Positions 53,666-62,753 of a stretch of DNA of 64,000 nucleotides are shown here, in pieces; position 1 is the stretch's first letter; the number at the start of each line of letters is the position of its first letter. The notes under the pieces were generated by a model. It was not told where the DNA came from. It saw nothing but the letters and a program-made list of their open reading frames with translations, and searched no databases. This DNA comes from Paenisporosarcina quisquiliarum_A. Its GTDB lineage: Bacteria > Bacillota > Bacilli > Bacillales_A > Planococcaceae. The stretch covers positions 1 to 64,000 of the forward strand of contig NZ_JBHZRU010000003.1 in the NCBI RefSeq assembly GCF_043641925.1. Direction: 5' to 3'. The position numbers were made by a program, and so were the translations under genes.

Positions 53666-53968
53666 TTTTATCACCTCTTTAATAAATAAAATTATGTTTA
53701 AGTCTTCTGACTTCAAAGATAGAAATGATTAATATAACATTAAGTTACTCGCTCGCAAATTGCATAACTTGAACTTCCATATGAATATTTCGTAACTATT
53801 AAAGATGTACCCTATATTAATAATCAGTATGCATTCTTTTATAAAAAATAGATACTTCTGAATGAATGTGAAATATTCAAGTACAACAATTAAGAAGTAC
53901 TATATAATGAACATGAGATGATTAAATAGAAGAATAATCAGTTTTTGTGTATTAAAAGGAGTGCAGGC
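53666..53968. other. 302-bp divergent promoter region
   Basis: Between two divergent genes. TATAAT at about 53903 (ACTATATAATGAAC) is a likely -10 for coaW; no convincing -35. Nothing else is seen. Confidence 0.4.
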
Positions 53969-54793
53969 ATGGTTCAAGCATTAGGGATAGATGTAGGTGG
54001 GACATTAACCAAGATCGCTTACTACGATGATCAAAATCAATTAATATTAGAACACTTCCCTTCAAGTGATATGGAAGAAGTCAGTAATTGGATTGCTTCT
54101 TTTTCAGAAGATGCTTTGATTGGATTAACCGGTGGTCGTTCTGAACAGTTAAAACCTTATTTAAAACAACATAAAAATCTTCATTATATAGTGGAGTTCG
54201 ATGCAACGGTTGCAGGAGTCAATTTTCAAATAGAGCAACAAGGGTATACGTTTAATGAAGCAATCGTAACGAACATAGGAACAGGTACATCTATTCATCT
54301 ATTGAAAGGAAATCTGCATGAACGTGTGGGGGGAACTGGTATAGGTGGTGGTACGTTGCTTGGGCTATCTAATTTGATGACTGGGATTGTGGATTTCGAA
54401 ACAATCGTTGAGTTATCGTCCAAAGGAAGTAGAGCTAAAGTAGATATTTTAGTAAGTGATATCTATTTTGGTAATAAAACACCAATCGATGGGGGATTAA
54501 CTGCTAGTAATTTTGGGGATGCCGGTTTACATACTGAGATTTCAAGAACAAAAGAGGATTTAATTGCTTCTATTCAAGGATTAGTTGGGGAGGTTATTTC
54601 TACATTAAGTATCCAAACAGCGACTTCTGAAAACATTGAACACATCCTTTATATAGGTTCCACATTATCTGAAAACGTTCCATTACAAACCATTATTGGG
54701 AACTATACAAAGCGGAAAAATCGAACGCCCATCTTTTTAGAAGACAATGGATTCAGTGGAGCAATAGGTGCTTTATTAAGTAGAATGAAATAA
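53969..54793 (+). CDS. coaW: Type II pantothenate kinase
   Basis: 274 aa; S. aureus CoaW has 267. GIDVGGTLTKIAYY (phosphate 1), FDATVAGVNF, TNIGTGTSIHLL, GGTGIGGGTLLGLSNLMTG and IGSTLSEN are hallmarks of this actin-fold kinase. It makes phosphopantothenate for coenzyme A and, unlike CoaA, is not inhibited by CoA. AAAGGAGTG before the ATG sets the start; the in-frame ATG eight codons upstream lacks one. Confidence 0.93.
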   Translation: MVQALGIDVGGTLTKIAYYDDQNQLILEHFPSSDMEEVSNWIASFSEDALIGLTGGRSEQLKPYLKQHKNLHYIVEFDATVAGVNFQIEQQGYTFNEAIVTNIGTGTSIHLLKGNLHERVGGTGIGGGTLLGLSNLMTGIVDFETIVELSSKGSRAKVDILVSDIYFGNKTPIDGGLTASNFGDAGLHTEISRTKEDLIASIQGLVGEVISTLSIQTATSENIEHILYIGSTLSENVPLQTIIGNYTKRKNRTPIFLEDNGFSGAIGALLSRMK

Positions 54794-54990
54794 TTTGTTA
54801 TTGTTTGAAAAACAAGATAATTACAAATATACACAAGCATCTTAGTTGCAAATGAAAAATAACCATGTTATATTTAGGGAGAATTATTTTTGTTCGGATT
54901 TGAGAAAGACTTTTATAAGATTTTATCTCCACGATTTGAGCAAGGATAGTAACACAATGTGTACTTACGTACACGAGGAGGAACATACAC

Positions 54991-55191
54991 ATGGAACAAG
55001 GTAAAGTAAAATGGTTTAACTCAGAAAAAGGTTTTGGATTTATCGAACGCGACGGCGGAGACGATGTATTCGTACATTTCAGCGCTATTCAAAGCGAAGG
55101 TTTCAAATCTCTTGATGAAGGTCAAGAAGTTACTTTTGAAATCGAGCAAGGCCAACGTGGTCTTCAAGCTACTAACGTAAACAAAGCTTAA
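54991..55191 (+). CDS. Cold-shock protein, CspA/CspB family
   Basis: 66 aa. RNP1 KGFGFIER and RNP2 VFVHFSAI with KVKWFNSEK: single-strand RNA/DNA-binding beta barrel acting as RNA chaperone. GAGGAGG in the leader. The region from about 54840 is a long AT-rich leader, common in cold-shock genes. A second csp gene is at 56938. Confidence 0.96.
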   Translation: MEQGKVKWFNSEKGFGFIERDGGDDVFVHFSAIQSEGFKSLDEGQEVTFEIEQGQRGLQATNVNKA

Positions 55192-55208
55192 TTCAAATAT
55201 TAAACCAT

Positions 55209-55240
55209 AAACAGGCTCTCTTTGAGAGTCTGTTTTTTTG
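55209..55240 (+). terminator. Terminator of the cold-shock gene
   Basis: AAACAGGCTCTC / GAGAGTCTGTTT, then TTTTG. Confidence 0.85.
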
Positions 55241-55251
55241 TTTGCCCAATT

Positions 55252-55290
55252 AAAAACACTCGGCTAAGCAATTGCGTTAGTCGAGTGTTT
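55252..55290 (-). terminator. Terminator of the ypdP-ypdQ operon
   Basis: Leftward AAACACTCGACTAA / TTAGCCGAGTGTTT, then TTTAATT; overlaps the last codons of ypdQ. Confidence 0.75.
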
Positions 55291-55675
55291 GTTTTTGCTG
55301 AATGGCTTTTCGAGCTAATTGATCAGCTGCTTTGTTATTACTTTCAGGAATCCATTTAATGAAAAAGAATTCAAATGATTCAGCAATTTCCAATGCTTGA
55401 TCTAATAACGCTTTAAAGACCGGGTTTTTAGCATACTGCTTTTCAACTGCTGCTACAACAATTTGAGAATCTGATTTAACTGACACAATGCCTGATGTCC
55501 GCTTCTTCGCTTCTTCTAAACCACGAATCAAAGCCATAAACTCAGTTGTATGATTATCATATATGCCAACATACTCAGAAAGTTGGACATGATGACCTTC
55601 GCCTTTAATAAAAAGACCAATACCACTAGGGCCTGGATTGCCCGCACTTGCACCATCTATATAAACTTCTAACAT
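55277..55675 (-). CDS. ypdQ: RNase HI-like protein (YpdQ)
   Basis: 132 aa, as B. subtilis YpdQ. RNase H fold: YIDGASAGNPGPSGIG (Asp7), TEFMALIRGL (Glu), VKSDSQIVV (Asp), and NKAADQLAR at the fourth position. The basic handle of E. coli RNase HI is missing, as in its B. subtilis relative, for which I recall no clear RNase H activity. Twelve bp after ypdP, same transcript and probably under the same riboswitch. Confidence 0.85.
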   Translation of the reverse strand: MLEVYIDGASAGNPGPSGIGLFIKGEGHHVQLSEYVGIYDNHTTEFMALIRGLEEAKKRTSGIVSVKSDSQIVVAAVEKQYAKNPVFKALLDQALEIAESFEFFFIKWIPESNNKAADQLARKAIQQKQTLD

Positions 55676-55687
55676 CTTAAAACCTCC

Positions 55688-56371
55688 TTATTTTTCGTCT
55701 AAAGGGGTCATTTTCTTAGCGATATAACCAAACGGTGTTCCAAGGATTGATACTAAGAATTTCAATAGATACGTTGAAAAGAATACGCTCATCCAAACAT
55801 CTAATGGTAATACACCATAAAATGCGATCGATGTGAAAATTAGTGTATCTAATAATTGGCTTAACATCGTCGAGCCATTGTTACGAATCCAAAAAGCTTT
55901 GTCAGATGGGAATAATTTTCGTAGGAAGCTAAAAATATAGACATCCGTATACTGGCTAACAAGATAAGCAATGATACTACCAAGAGCTATTTGAGGAATT
56001 AACCCAAAAATCGTAGAAAGTGAATCATGTGCAAAATCATCTGGTGAAGGCGTGAATTGCAAGACTACTTGCATAATAATCGTCATCATAATTAATGATG
56101 CGAAACCTAACCAAACAGCTTTTTTCGCTTCTTTTTTACCGTATTTTTCATTTAGAATATCTGTTACTAAAAATATGCTTCCATATATAGCATTCCCTAA
56201 TGTAGCGGTTAAACCAAAGATTTCAATCATCTTTGTCACTTGAATATTGGCTAGGACCGTTGCAAAGCCAACCCACACAAAGAGACCTGTTCTTCCAAAA
56301 AACTTATACATGATTAATACAAAAATCATGTTTATAAGGGCAAAACCAATTCCTAATAATTCGTTGTGCAT
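55688..56371 (-). CDS. ypdP: Queuosine precursor transporter, YhhQ/YpdP family (DUF165)
   Basis: 227-aa membrane protein with about six segments. ANIQVTKMIEIFG, GSIFLVTDILNEKYGKKEA, LRKLFPSDKAFWIRNNGSTMLSQLLDT and the C-terminal STYLLKFLVSILGTPFGYI are family hallmarks. Takes up preQ0/preQ1 for queuosine in tRNA. This is supported by the preQ1-I-like element in its leader. AGGAGG six bases before the ATG. First gene of an operon with ypdQ. Confidence 0.92.
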   Translation of the reverse strand: MHNELLGIGFALINMIFVLIMYKFFGRTGLFVWVGFATVLANIQVTKMIEIFGLTATLGNAIYGSIFLVTDILNEKYGKKEAKKAVWLGFASLIMMTIIMQVVLQFTPSPDDFAHDSLSTIFGLIPQIALGSIIAYLVSQYTDVYIFSFLRKLFPSDKAFWIRNNGSTMLSQLLDTLIFTSIAFYGVLPLDVWMSVFFSTYLLKFLVSILGTPFGYIAKKMTPLDEK

Positions 56372-56377
56372 ATAAAT

Positions 56378-56417
56378 CCTCCTGTAGTTTTGATAAAGCG
56401 GGAGTTTACGAACCGCC
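56378..56417 (-). promoter_or_regulatory. preQ1-I-type riboswitch in the ypdP leader
   Basis: Leader RNA reads GGCGG-UUCGUAAACU-CCCGC, an A-rich tail UUUAUCAAAACUAC, then AGGAGG. Stem (GCGG/CCGC), a loop starting UUCG, and an A-rich tail that folds back next to the ribosome binding site match preQ1 class I aptamers. The tail joins the binding site, so ligand would most simply block translation. The gene's product is a preQ precursor transporter, which supports the call. Confidence 0.8.
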
Positions 56418-56448
56418 TGTAGAAATCCAACTGATTTCCAACTTGACT

Positions 56449-56477
56449 ATTATAATGTCAGTTGCATAGAAATGCAA
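56449..56477 (-). promoter_or_regulatory. Sigma-A promoter of ypdP-ypdQ
   Basis: Leftward TTGCAT (56472-56477), 17-bp spacer, TATAAT (56449-56454). Start near 56442, about 25 nt before the aptamer. Confidence 0.75.
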
Positions 56478-56626
56478 TGAGGGTGTAAAATATAAGGATG
56501 TGATTTGAAACGAACATAGTTCGGTAAAATTTCAAATCGCATTAATGGGGTAAGGTGTAATTTCTAAATGATACTCGTGAGATTTTCATTCTGACATTAG
56601 TATGTCTATTATTTGAGGTGATCACA

Positions 56627-56821
56627 ATGAATAAAGAATTAATTGTCCGTGAAATAGATAATCTTTTGGACACGTATTGCACAGATTGTTTTTTAAAGAC
56701 GGAAATGCGCCAAAAAGGTGGGAAAACCTTTGCTCATCGATTTTGCATTCAAACGTGCACAGTTGGCGATCAGCTCCATTTCTTAGGTGAAGAGTTAAAT
56801 AAAGTGAAACAAAATAATTAA
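56627..56821 (+). CDS. ypeQ: Zinc-finger protein, YpeQ-like
   Basis: 64 aa. YCTDCFLKTEMR...HRFCIQTCTVGDQLHFLG: four Cys in two pairs (C-x2-C and C-x3-C), a likely zinc knot; the end CTVGDQLHFLG is the family mark. Function unknown. ATG at 56627 with GAGGTGA upstream; a GTG three codons earlier overlaps that site. Terminator at 56832-56865. Confidence 0.8.
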   Translation: MNKELIVREIDNLLDTYCTDCFLKTEMRQKGGKTFAHRFCIQTCTVGDQLHFLGEELNKVKQNN

Positions 56822-56831
56822 TCATAGAAAA

Positions 56832-56865
56832 ACCCACTAATCAATTTAGATTAGTGGGTCGTTTA
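56832..56865 (+). terminator. Terminator of ypeQ
   Basis: ACCCACTAATC / GATTAGTGGGT with AATTTA loop, then CGTTTAATT. Confidence 0.7.
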
Positions 56866-56937
56866 ATTATACTGATTAGAAACTAGAGATAATAAGAAAT
56901 CAGTATTAGAAAACACTTGAGCTATCACCATTCGGTT

Positions 56938-57156
56938 TTAACTTTGTTTTTCTAATGTGTTTAAAAAAACATTCGCTGCCTGGGGACCGCGATTTCCTTC
57001 AATGATTTCAAATGAAACCGATTGACCTTCATCTAACGTTCGGAACCCTTCTCCTTGGATTCCAGTAAAATGGACGAACACATCTTCACCATCATTATAT
57101 TCGATAAAGCCATAACCTTTTTCGTTATTGAACCATTTTACTTTGCCTTGGTGCAT
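56938..57156 (-). CDS. Cold-shock protein, CspD-like
   Basis: 72 aa. KGYGFIEY (RNP1) and VFVHFTGI (RNP2) with KVKWFNNEK; five extra residues at the C-terminus compared with the csp gene at 54991. GGGAGG lies eight bases before the ATG. Leftward, facing ypeQ. Confidence 0.95.
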   Translation of the reverse strand: MHQGKVKWFNNEKGYGFIEYNDGEDVFVHFTGIQGEGFRTLDEGQSVSFEIIEGNRGPQAANVFLNTLEKQS

Positions 57157-57360
57157 GAACGTTCCTCCCTACTACTTTAGCGAAATGTCATTTCCCATAT
57201 CAACAGGATACAAAATATTCTGTGAATGGATGGCTATACTATACATGATTTGTCGAAACTAGTCAATTACATGCAGAACCAGTTATCTTGCACACATTGC
57301 AACATATATGTCATGATACTTTTATAGATAGGATAGAAGGTATATGGAAGGGCGATAAGA

Positions 57361-57996
57361 TTGAATAACATTGAACTTTGTGAACTACTTGTAAAAGATG
57401 TTTATCTTCATTTTGATGCGAGCCATGATTTTCAACATATAGAACGTGTTCGTGAAAATGCGAGAAAAATTAGTGCGGAAGAAGGAGATGTCCGTTCTGA
57501 TATTATAGAGTTAGCAGTTCTTCTTCACGACGTAAGTGATGTTAAATACAGTGGACCAGAAGGCAAAAAGAAAGAAAATGATATTTTGAATCAACTTTCA
57601 CTTTCTTCAAGCGATCGACAATGGATTGTGGACATTATTGAATCCGTATCGTTTAGCGGTGGACAGGAAAAAACGGCTAGCACGTTAGAAGCCAAAATTG
57701 TTCGTGATGCCGATCGTTTAGATGCTATTGGTGCTGTTGGCATTGCAAGGACCTTCGCATTCGGTGGTGCGAAAGGAAGAAGGTTGTATGACTGGTCAGA
57801 AGTTCCACGGACGAATATGACAGAAAGTCAGTATCGTAATGAAAAAACATCTTCAGTTACTCATTTTTATGAAAAGTTACTTCTATTAAAAGATTTAATG
57901 GTGACAGAGACAGGGAAGAAATTAGCTTTACAGCGTCATGAATTCATGTTGGCATTTATTGACCAACTTAAAATAGAAACGAGTGAATATGAATGA
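57361..57996 (+). CDS. ypgQ: HD-domain phosphohydrolase YpgQ
   Basis: 211 aa. HD superfamily: HDFQHIERV (first His), LLHDVSD (HD pair), and VRDADRLDAIGAVGIAR with the last Asp, then ARTFAFGG. The B. subtilis protein hydrolyses nucleoside triphosphates to monophosphate and pyrophosphate. TTG start with AAGGGCG upstream. Its stop overlaps the ABC-F start (ATGA), so the two genes are coupled. Confidence 0.92.
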   Translation: MNNIELCELLVKDVYLHFDASHDFQHIERVRENARKISAEEGDVRSDIIELAVLLHDVSDVKYSGPEGKKKENDILNQLSLSSSDRQWIVDIIESVSFSGGQEKTASTLEAKIVRDADRLDAIGAVGIARTFAFGGAKGRRLYDWSEVPRTNMTESQYRNEKTSSVTHFYEKLLLLKDLMVTETGKKLALQRHEFMLAFIDQLKIETSEYE

Positions 57997-59870
57997 GTCA
58001 TTTAATCGTATCAAACTTAACTAAGACTGTTGGAGAAAAAACGTTATTCGAAAATATTGATTTCACCATTTATGCTGGGGAGCGCGCAGGACTTATTGGA
58101 GTTAATGGAACCGGGAAATCAACTTTCCTTTCAATTTTAGCGGGTCAGATTGAAGCGGATCAATTAACAATGGATCATCCAAACCAATACCGCATCTCTT
58201 TTTTAGAGCAGGATCCACAATTTGCTGAGGACTTAACTGTTCTACAAGCGGTATTTAGTGGAGATTCACCAGTACTTCAAATTAATCGTCAATACGAAGA
58301 TGCATTAGAGAAGTTGACAATCGATTCTGCTTCAGAAGCAAATCAAAACTTATACATGGATATTCAACAAAAAATGGATGAATATAACGCATGGGATGTC
58401 AATGCTATGGCTAAAACGGCTTTGTCACGATTAGGAATTGATATGTTCGATCGTAAAGTGAATGAATTATCTGGTGGACAATTAAAACGTGTTGCTTTAG
58501 CGAAAGTATTAATTGAACCAGCAGATTTAATCCTATTAGACGAGCCTACCAACCATTTAGATGTTCAATCTTCTAAGTTTTTACAAGAAAGCTTAGCTAA
58601 ATTAAGCAGTGCCATTATATTCGTTACCCATGATCGATACTTTTTGGACGGGGTGTCCACTCATATTTATGAAATTGCAGATCAAACCATGTATACACAT
58701 AGAGGGAATTATGGAGATTATTTAGAAGCAAAAGCAATCCGAGAGGAAATGGCTGCTTCGTCTCAATTAAAACTTCAAAATCGATTCCGTTCTGAACTAA
58801 AATGGATACGAAGAGGTGCAAAAGCACGTACTACAAAACAAAAAGCTCGAATTCAACGTTTTGAAGTATTAGATGAGCAAGTGGATCGTAACAATGATAC
58901 AACATCATTAGATATGAAACTTGCTACGACACGACTAGGTAAAAAAGTGTTAGAGGGTATCGACCTTTCAAAAGCTTACAATAACAAACAAATCATCAAA
59001 AACTTTTCGTTCTTGCTTCAGCCAGGAGATCGCATTGGCATAGTAGGACCAAATGGAGCAGGCAAAAGTACATTGATCAATATTTTAGCTGAAAAAATTC
59101 AACCCGATGAAGGTGAATTGCTAATTGGACAAACGGTTAAAGTCGCTCATTTCGAACAAACGATTCCTCCGATGAATCCAACGACTCGTATGATTGAATA
59201 TGTAAGAGAATCATCGAATGATATAGAAGGATCAGATGGGGTACGACATTCTGCAGCTCAAATGTTGGAACGTTTTTTATTCCCATTAAAAGTGCATGGC
59301 ACGCCAATTGGGAAACTTTCTGGTGGCGAACGTAAAAGATTACATTTACTAAAATTATTAATGGAACAACCAAATGTTCTATTATTGGATGAGCCTACAA
59401 ATGATTTAGATATTCAAACATTATCGGTTTTAGAAGATTTCATTGAACAATTCCCAGGTGTTGTTATTACCATTTCTCATGATCGCTTCTTCTTGGACCG
59501 AATCGCTAAAAAATTATGGGCACTGGATGGTAAAGGGAATACGAGAGAAGTTCAAGAAATCTATTCTGACTTCTTAGAACAAGTAGTAGTTCCGATTGAA
59601 GAAGAAATCATCGTTGAAAAAGTGGAACCTGTACAGGTGAAAGAACAAAAGAAAAAACCTTCTTACAAAGAGCAAAAAGAGTGGGAAACGATTGATGCAG
59701 ATATTGCAAAAATAGAAGCTGAAATTATGGCTGCTGAAAAAGAAGTGGAATCAGCTGGTGCAGATTTTGAAAAGCTTCAACTTGCTACGACTCAATTAGA
59801 TCAGTTGAATAATCAGTATAATCTTTTGATTGAAAGATGGTCCTATCTGCAAGATATTATGGGGTCATGA
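57993..59870 (+). CDS. yfmR: ABC-F translation factor, YfmR/Uup type
   Basis: 625 aa; B. subtilis YfmR has 629. Two ATPase cassettes: Walker A GVNGTGKST and GPNGAGKST, signatures LSGGQLKR and LSGGERKR, Walker B LLDEPTNHLD and LLDEPTNDLD. The linker between has a basic helix (GAKARTTKQKARIQRF). A C-terminal coiled coil (about 545-620) marks the Uup/YfmR group. It acts at the ribosomal E site to relieve stalled translation, overlapping with EF-P in B. subtilis. Confidence 0.93.
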   Translation: MSHLIVSNLTKTVGEKTLFENIDFTIYAGERAGLIGVNGTGKSTFLSILAGQIEADQLTMDHPNQYRISFLEQDPQFAEDLTVLQAVFSGDSPVLQINRQYEDALEKLTIDSASEANQNLYMDIQQKMDEYNAWDVNAMAKTALSRLGIDMFDRKVNELSGGQLKRVALAKVLIEPADLILLDEPTNHLDVQSSKFLQESLAKLSSAIIFVTHDRYFLDGVSTHIYEIADQTMYTHRGNYGDYLEAKAIREEMAASSQLKLQNRFRSELKWIRRGAKARTTKQKARIQRFEVLDEQVDRNNDTTSLDMKLATTRLGKKVLEGIDLSKAYNNKQIIKNFSFLLQPGDRIGIVGPNGAGKSTLINILAEKIQPDEGELLIGQTVKVAHFEQTIPPMNPTTRMIEYVRESSNDIEGSDGVRHSAAQMLERFLFPLKVHGTPIGKLSGGERKRLHLLKLLMEQPNVLLLDEPTNDLDIQTLSVLEDFIEQFPGVVITISHDRFFLDRIAKKLWALDGKGNTREVQEIYSDFLEQVVVPIEEEIIVEKVEPVQVKEQKKKPSYKEQKEWETIDADIAKIEAEIMAAEKEVESAGADFEKLQLATTQLDQLNNQYNLLIERWSYLQDIMGS

Positions 59871-59895
59871 TACAATACGTTTAGGAGGGATCTAT

Positions 59896-61011
59896 GTGAA
59901 AATACTTACAATTGAACCAACACCAAGTCCAAATACGATGAAAGTTGTCGTAGACAATGAGCTACCTTTTGGGAAAAGTTTTAATTATAAAAAAGATGAA
60001 AATGTAGATGCCCCATCTGAAATAAAAGCCATATTACAAATTCCGGGAGTGAAAGGAATTTATCATGTAGCTGACTTTTTAGCGATTGAACGTATTGCAA
60101 AAAATGATTGGGAACAAATTTTAGCTGAAGTGCGACGAGCTTTTTGTGAAGATCATGAAACGAGTACTCAAGAAGAAAAAGTAGAGGAACATTTTGGTGA
60201 AGTCTACGTGCATGTTCAACAGATAAAGGGTATTCCACTACAAGTAAAAGTATTCGATCAGACAGCTGAAGAAAGATTAGGTCTTTCTGCTCGATTCGTG
60301 GAAGCCATGAATGCTAGTATGCATGACCAAGATGAAAATTATATTCTTCAACGCAAATGGGTGGATTATGGTGTACGGTATGGTGACAAAAAGGAAATTG
60401 CTGAACAAGTGGTACAAGAAATCGAAGCAACTTATCCTGAGTCACGTTTACAGACCTTAATTACTGATGCTAAAAGCCCTAAAGAGGAAGTCCCGACTAG
60501 AGGTCGTCATATTACACTTGAGGAATTTCAGTTAAATACGTGGGAAGAGCGTTTTCAATTATTAGATCAAATGGCCGACCCAAATGTGGATGACCTACCT
60601 TTATTAGACGTAGCATTAAATGATGAACAAATGGCAATTCGTCGATTAGCAACTGTCTATCTAGGAATGATTGATAATGAACAAGTTGTTCCTTATTTAG
60701 AAAAAGCATTGAATGACAAGAGTCCATCTGTTCGAAGAACTGCTGGAGATTGCATGAGTGATTTAGGATTTACGAACTTTGAGACTGCCATGATTCAAGC
60801 GTTAAAAGATAAAAACAAGTTAGTACGCTGGCGTGCAGCTATGTATTTGTTTGAAACAGGTACAGAAAACGCCTTGCCAGCTTTAAAGGAAGCTAATGAA
60901 GACCCGGAATTTGAAGTAAAGCTTCAAATTAATATGGCGATTGCACGTATTGAAGACGGTGAAGAAGCGAAGGGTTCTGTTTGGAAGCAAATGACAGAAT
61001 CCCGCAAATAA
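59896..61011 (+). CDS. ypgR: Conserved virulence factor C/YpgR-like: NifU-N and HEAT repeats
   Basis: 371 aa. N-terminal Nfu N-like domain (IEPTPSPNTMKVVVD, about 1-90), a middle domain, and from about 215 HEAT-like repeats (LLDVALNDEQMAIRRLATVYLG, LEKALNDKSPSVRRTAGDCM, ALKDKNKLVRWRAAMYLF). Relative of S. aureus CvfC, affecting virulence; activity unknown. GTG start with TTAGGAGGGA upstream. Follows yfmR by 25 bp, probably in the same transcript. Confidence 0.88.
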   Translation: MKILTIEPTPSPNTMKVVVDNELPFGKSFNYKKDENVDAPSEIKAILQIPGVKGIYHVADFLAIERIAKNDWEQILAEVRRAFCEDHETSTQEEKVEEHFGEVYVHVQQIKGIPLQVKVFDQTAEERLGLSARFVEAMNASMHDQDENYILQRKWVDYGVRYGDKKEIAEQVVQEIEATYPESRLQTLITDAKSPKEEVPTRGRHITLEEFQLNTWEERFQLLDQMADPNVDDLPLLDVALNDEQMAIRRLATVYLGMIDNEQVVPYLEKALNDKSPSVRRTAGDCMSDLGFTNFETAMIQALKDKNKLVRWRAAMYLFETGTENALPALKEANEDPEFEVKLQINMAIARIEDGEEAKGSVWKQMTESRK

Positions 61012-61085
61012 ATGAATTAGATGTTTGGCATAATCGCATATGATGTTTATATGCGTTTATTTATTCTAAACAATTCCTTTAACAT

Positions 61086-61217
61086 CAAAAAAGACATCCG
61101 GCAACCACCGCGGATGTCTAAAATTAAGCCAACATAACACAAAACAGGAAAAGTTATATTGGACATGAAAATCGTTACCTAATTTTGAAAGAAGTCTACT
61201 ATCTCTTCTTTCTAACT
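61086..61217 (-). ncRNA. Candidate leftward small RNA
   Basis: A leftward terminator (GACATCCG / CGGATGTC then TTTTTT, 61086-61119) has no gene before it. Upstream, TTGATT (61249-61254), 18 bp, CATGAT (61225-61230) could be a promoter; a stem AAGAAG / CTTCTT follows the predicted start. The transcript would be about 130 nt with no reading frame. It lies alone in the 348-bp ypgR-brxB gap. Confidence 0.4.
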
Positions 61218-61359
61218 ATATTTTATCATGATAAAAAGTATTTCGGAAAATCAATTTATTCATCTATTTCCATAAGAATCCTTTAGGATATTTGGAAATG
61301 GATCAAATTCTATTTAACACAAAATAATTTAATCAAACATATAGAAAGAGGGAAACTAC

Positions 61360-61797
61360 ATGAACGCTTATGATGAATATATGAAGCAAGTTGTCAAACC
61401 GATGCGAGCAGAACTAGTACAAGTTGGGTTTGAAGAGTTAACGGATGCTGAAATGGTTAATGAGCATATGAACTCAGCTAAAGGTACTTCTTTAATTGTC
61501 ATTAATTCAGTGTGTGGCTGTGCAGCTGGTCTTGCGCGTCCAGCTGTATCCCAAGCATTATCTGAGGTGGCTAATAAACCTGAACATTTAGTAACTGTTT
61601 TTGCCGGTCAAGATCCAGAAGCAACTGTTCAAATGCGTCAATACTTTGAAGAAGTGCCAGCAAGTTCACCATCTATTGCAATTTGGAAAGATGGGAATTT
61701 GGCTTATTTTATTCCACGTGAACAGATAGAAGGTTTTCCAATGGAACAAATTAAAGATCACTTAGTTGAAGTACTTAATCAAGTCGTATCATCGTGA
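61360..61797 (+). CDS. brxB: Bacilliredoxin BrxB (YphP)
   Basis: 145 aa; B. subtilis YphP has 144. Thioredoxin-like fold with the CGC motif in VINSVCGCAAGLARP (about Cys53, Cys55). Removes bacillithiol from proteins after oxidative stress. GAGGGAAACTAC upstream. Its stop overlaps the next gene's GTG start (GTGA). Confidence 0.95.
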   Translation: MNAYDEYMKQVVKPMRAELVQVGFEELTDAEMVNEHMNSAKGTSLIVINSVCGCAAGLARPAVSQALSEVANKPEHLVTVFAGQDPEATVQMRQYFEEVPASSPSIAIWKDGNLAYFIPREQIEGFPMEQIKDHLVEVLNQVVSS

Positions 61798-62588
61798 AAA
61801 CAATCGTTACGACAGCTGGCAGGCCAACTGAATTAACGATTCAGTTAGCAAAAGATGCAGGAAAGCATTTAGGACTTCCTTATATTGATCGCCAAAAAAG
61901 AACAGTGACTCAGCTGCAAAAACAATATGAAAACGATGTCTTAGTTGCTACTAAATCTAGGTGGGAATATTATGGTGTTCACTCAGAACAGCCCTTTTAT
62001 TTTCATCCAAGTTCAGCTATGTTTCGATTGAAAAGGCTAGCTCGAGGAGAGATTGACACATTAATTGATGCATGTCAGTTAGTTGAAGGAGATTCTTTCT
62101 TAGATTGTACGCTCGGATATGCATCAGATAGTTTGGTTGCAGCTTATGTTGTTGGAGAAGCGGGTACAGTTGTTGGTTGTGAAGCCTCAAAAGTACAGGC
62201 GTTTATCCTAAAGGAAGCATTTCATGGTGGTCGAACGGATCATCAAGAATACGTATCTTTAATGAAGAAAATCGACGTCATTTCAAGTGATGCTTTGTCC
62301 TATTTAAAAACACGAAAGGATTCTTCTTTTGACGTCGTTTATATGGACCCCATGTTCGAGGAAACTATTTTGGAGTCTGGTAACATAAATCCTTTAAGAC
62401 ATGTTGGCCGTACTGATGCATTAACAAAAGAATGGGTGTTAGAAGCGATTAGAGTTGCGAAAAAAAGAGTTGTTTTGAAAGCACATTTTCAATCAACGTG
62501 GTTTAATGATTTTCACTTTAACCAACTTGTACGTAAAAACACAAAATTCCATTATGGCTACATAGATTGTTTAGGAAAAACGGTCTAG
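61794..62588 (+). CDS. ypiP: SAM-dependent methyltransferase YpiP
   Basis: 264 aa. FLDCTLGYASDSLVA is the SAM-binding loop, VVGCEASK the acidic end of strand 2, and VVYMDPMFEE the DPMF-type motif IV. N-terminus VTTAGRPTELTIQLAKDAGKHL, typical of the family. Target unknown; the DPxF type suggests nucleic acid or an RNA base. GTG start, coupled to brxB by a 4-bp overlap. Confidence 0.88.
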   Translation: MKTIVTTAGRPTELTIQLAKDAGKHLGLPYIDRQKRTVTQLQKQYENDVLVATKSRWEYYGVHSEQPFYFHPSSAMFRLKRLARGEIDTLIDACQLVEGDSFLDCTLGYASDSLVAAYVVGEAGTVVGCEASKVQAFILKEAFHGGRTDHQEYVSLMKKIDVISSDALSYLKTRKDSSFDVVYMDPMFEETILESGNINPLRHVGRTDALTKEWVLEAIRVAKKRVVLKAHFQSTWFNDFHFNQLVRKNTKFHYGYIDCLGKTV

Positions 62589-62606
62589 ACAAAAGTTTTG
62601 TCCATT

Positions 62607-62650
62607 AAAGCCACAGTATCTCATTTTTTGAGATACTGTGGCTTTTCTTT
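62607..62650 (+). terminator. Terminator of the brxB-ypiP operon
   Basis: AAAGCCACAGTATCTCA / TGAGATACTGTGGCTTT, perfect 17-bp arms, then TCTTTTC. Confidence 0.9.
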
Positions 62651-62702
62651 TCATGCGGTTATTGAGTCAGAACTACTTCATTTCCTAATCCAGTACAGAA
62701 GA

Positions 62703-62750
62703 TAAGAAAAGACACAATTTGCACCGTTTTGGATGCAGACTGTGTCTTTC
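62703..62750 (-). terminator. Terminator of the 25-aa peptide gene
   Basis: Leftward AAAGACACA / TGTGTCTTT, then TCTTAT. Confidence 0.6.
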
Positions 62751-62753
62751 TAA

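Noticed and set aside
54840..54990. Riboswitch in the cold-shock gene leader
   Set aside because: A long leader is present but no defined aptamer can be drawn; a cold-responsive leader is possible, not shown.
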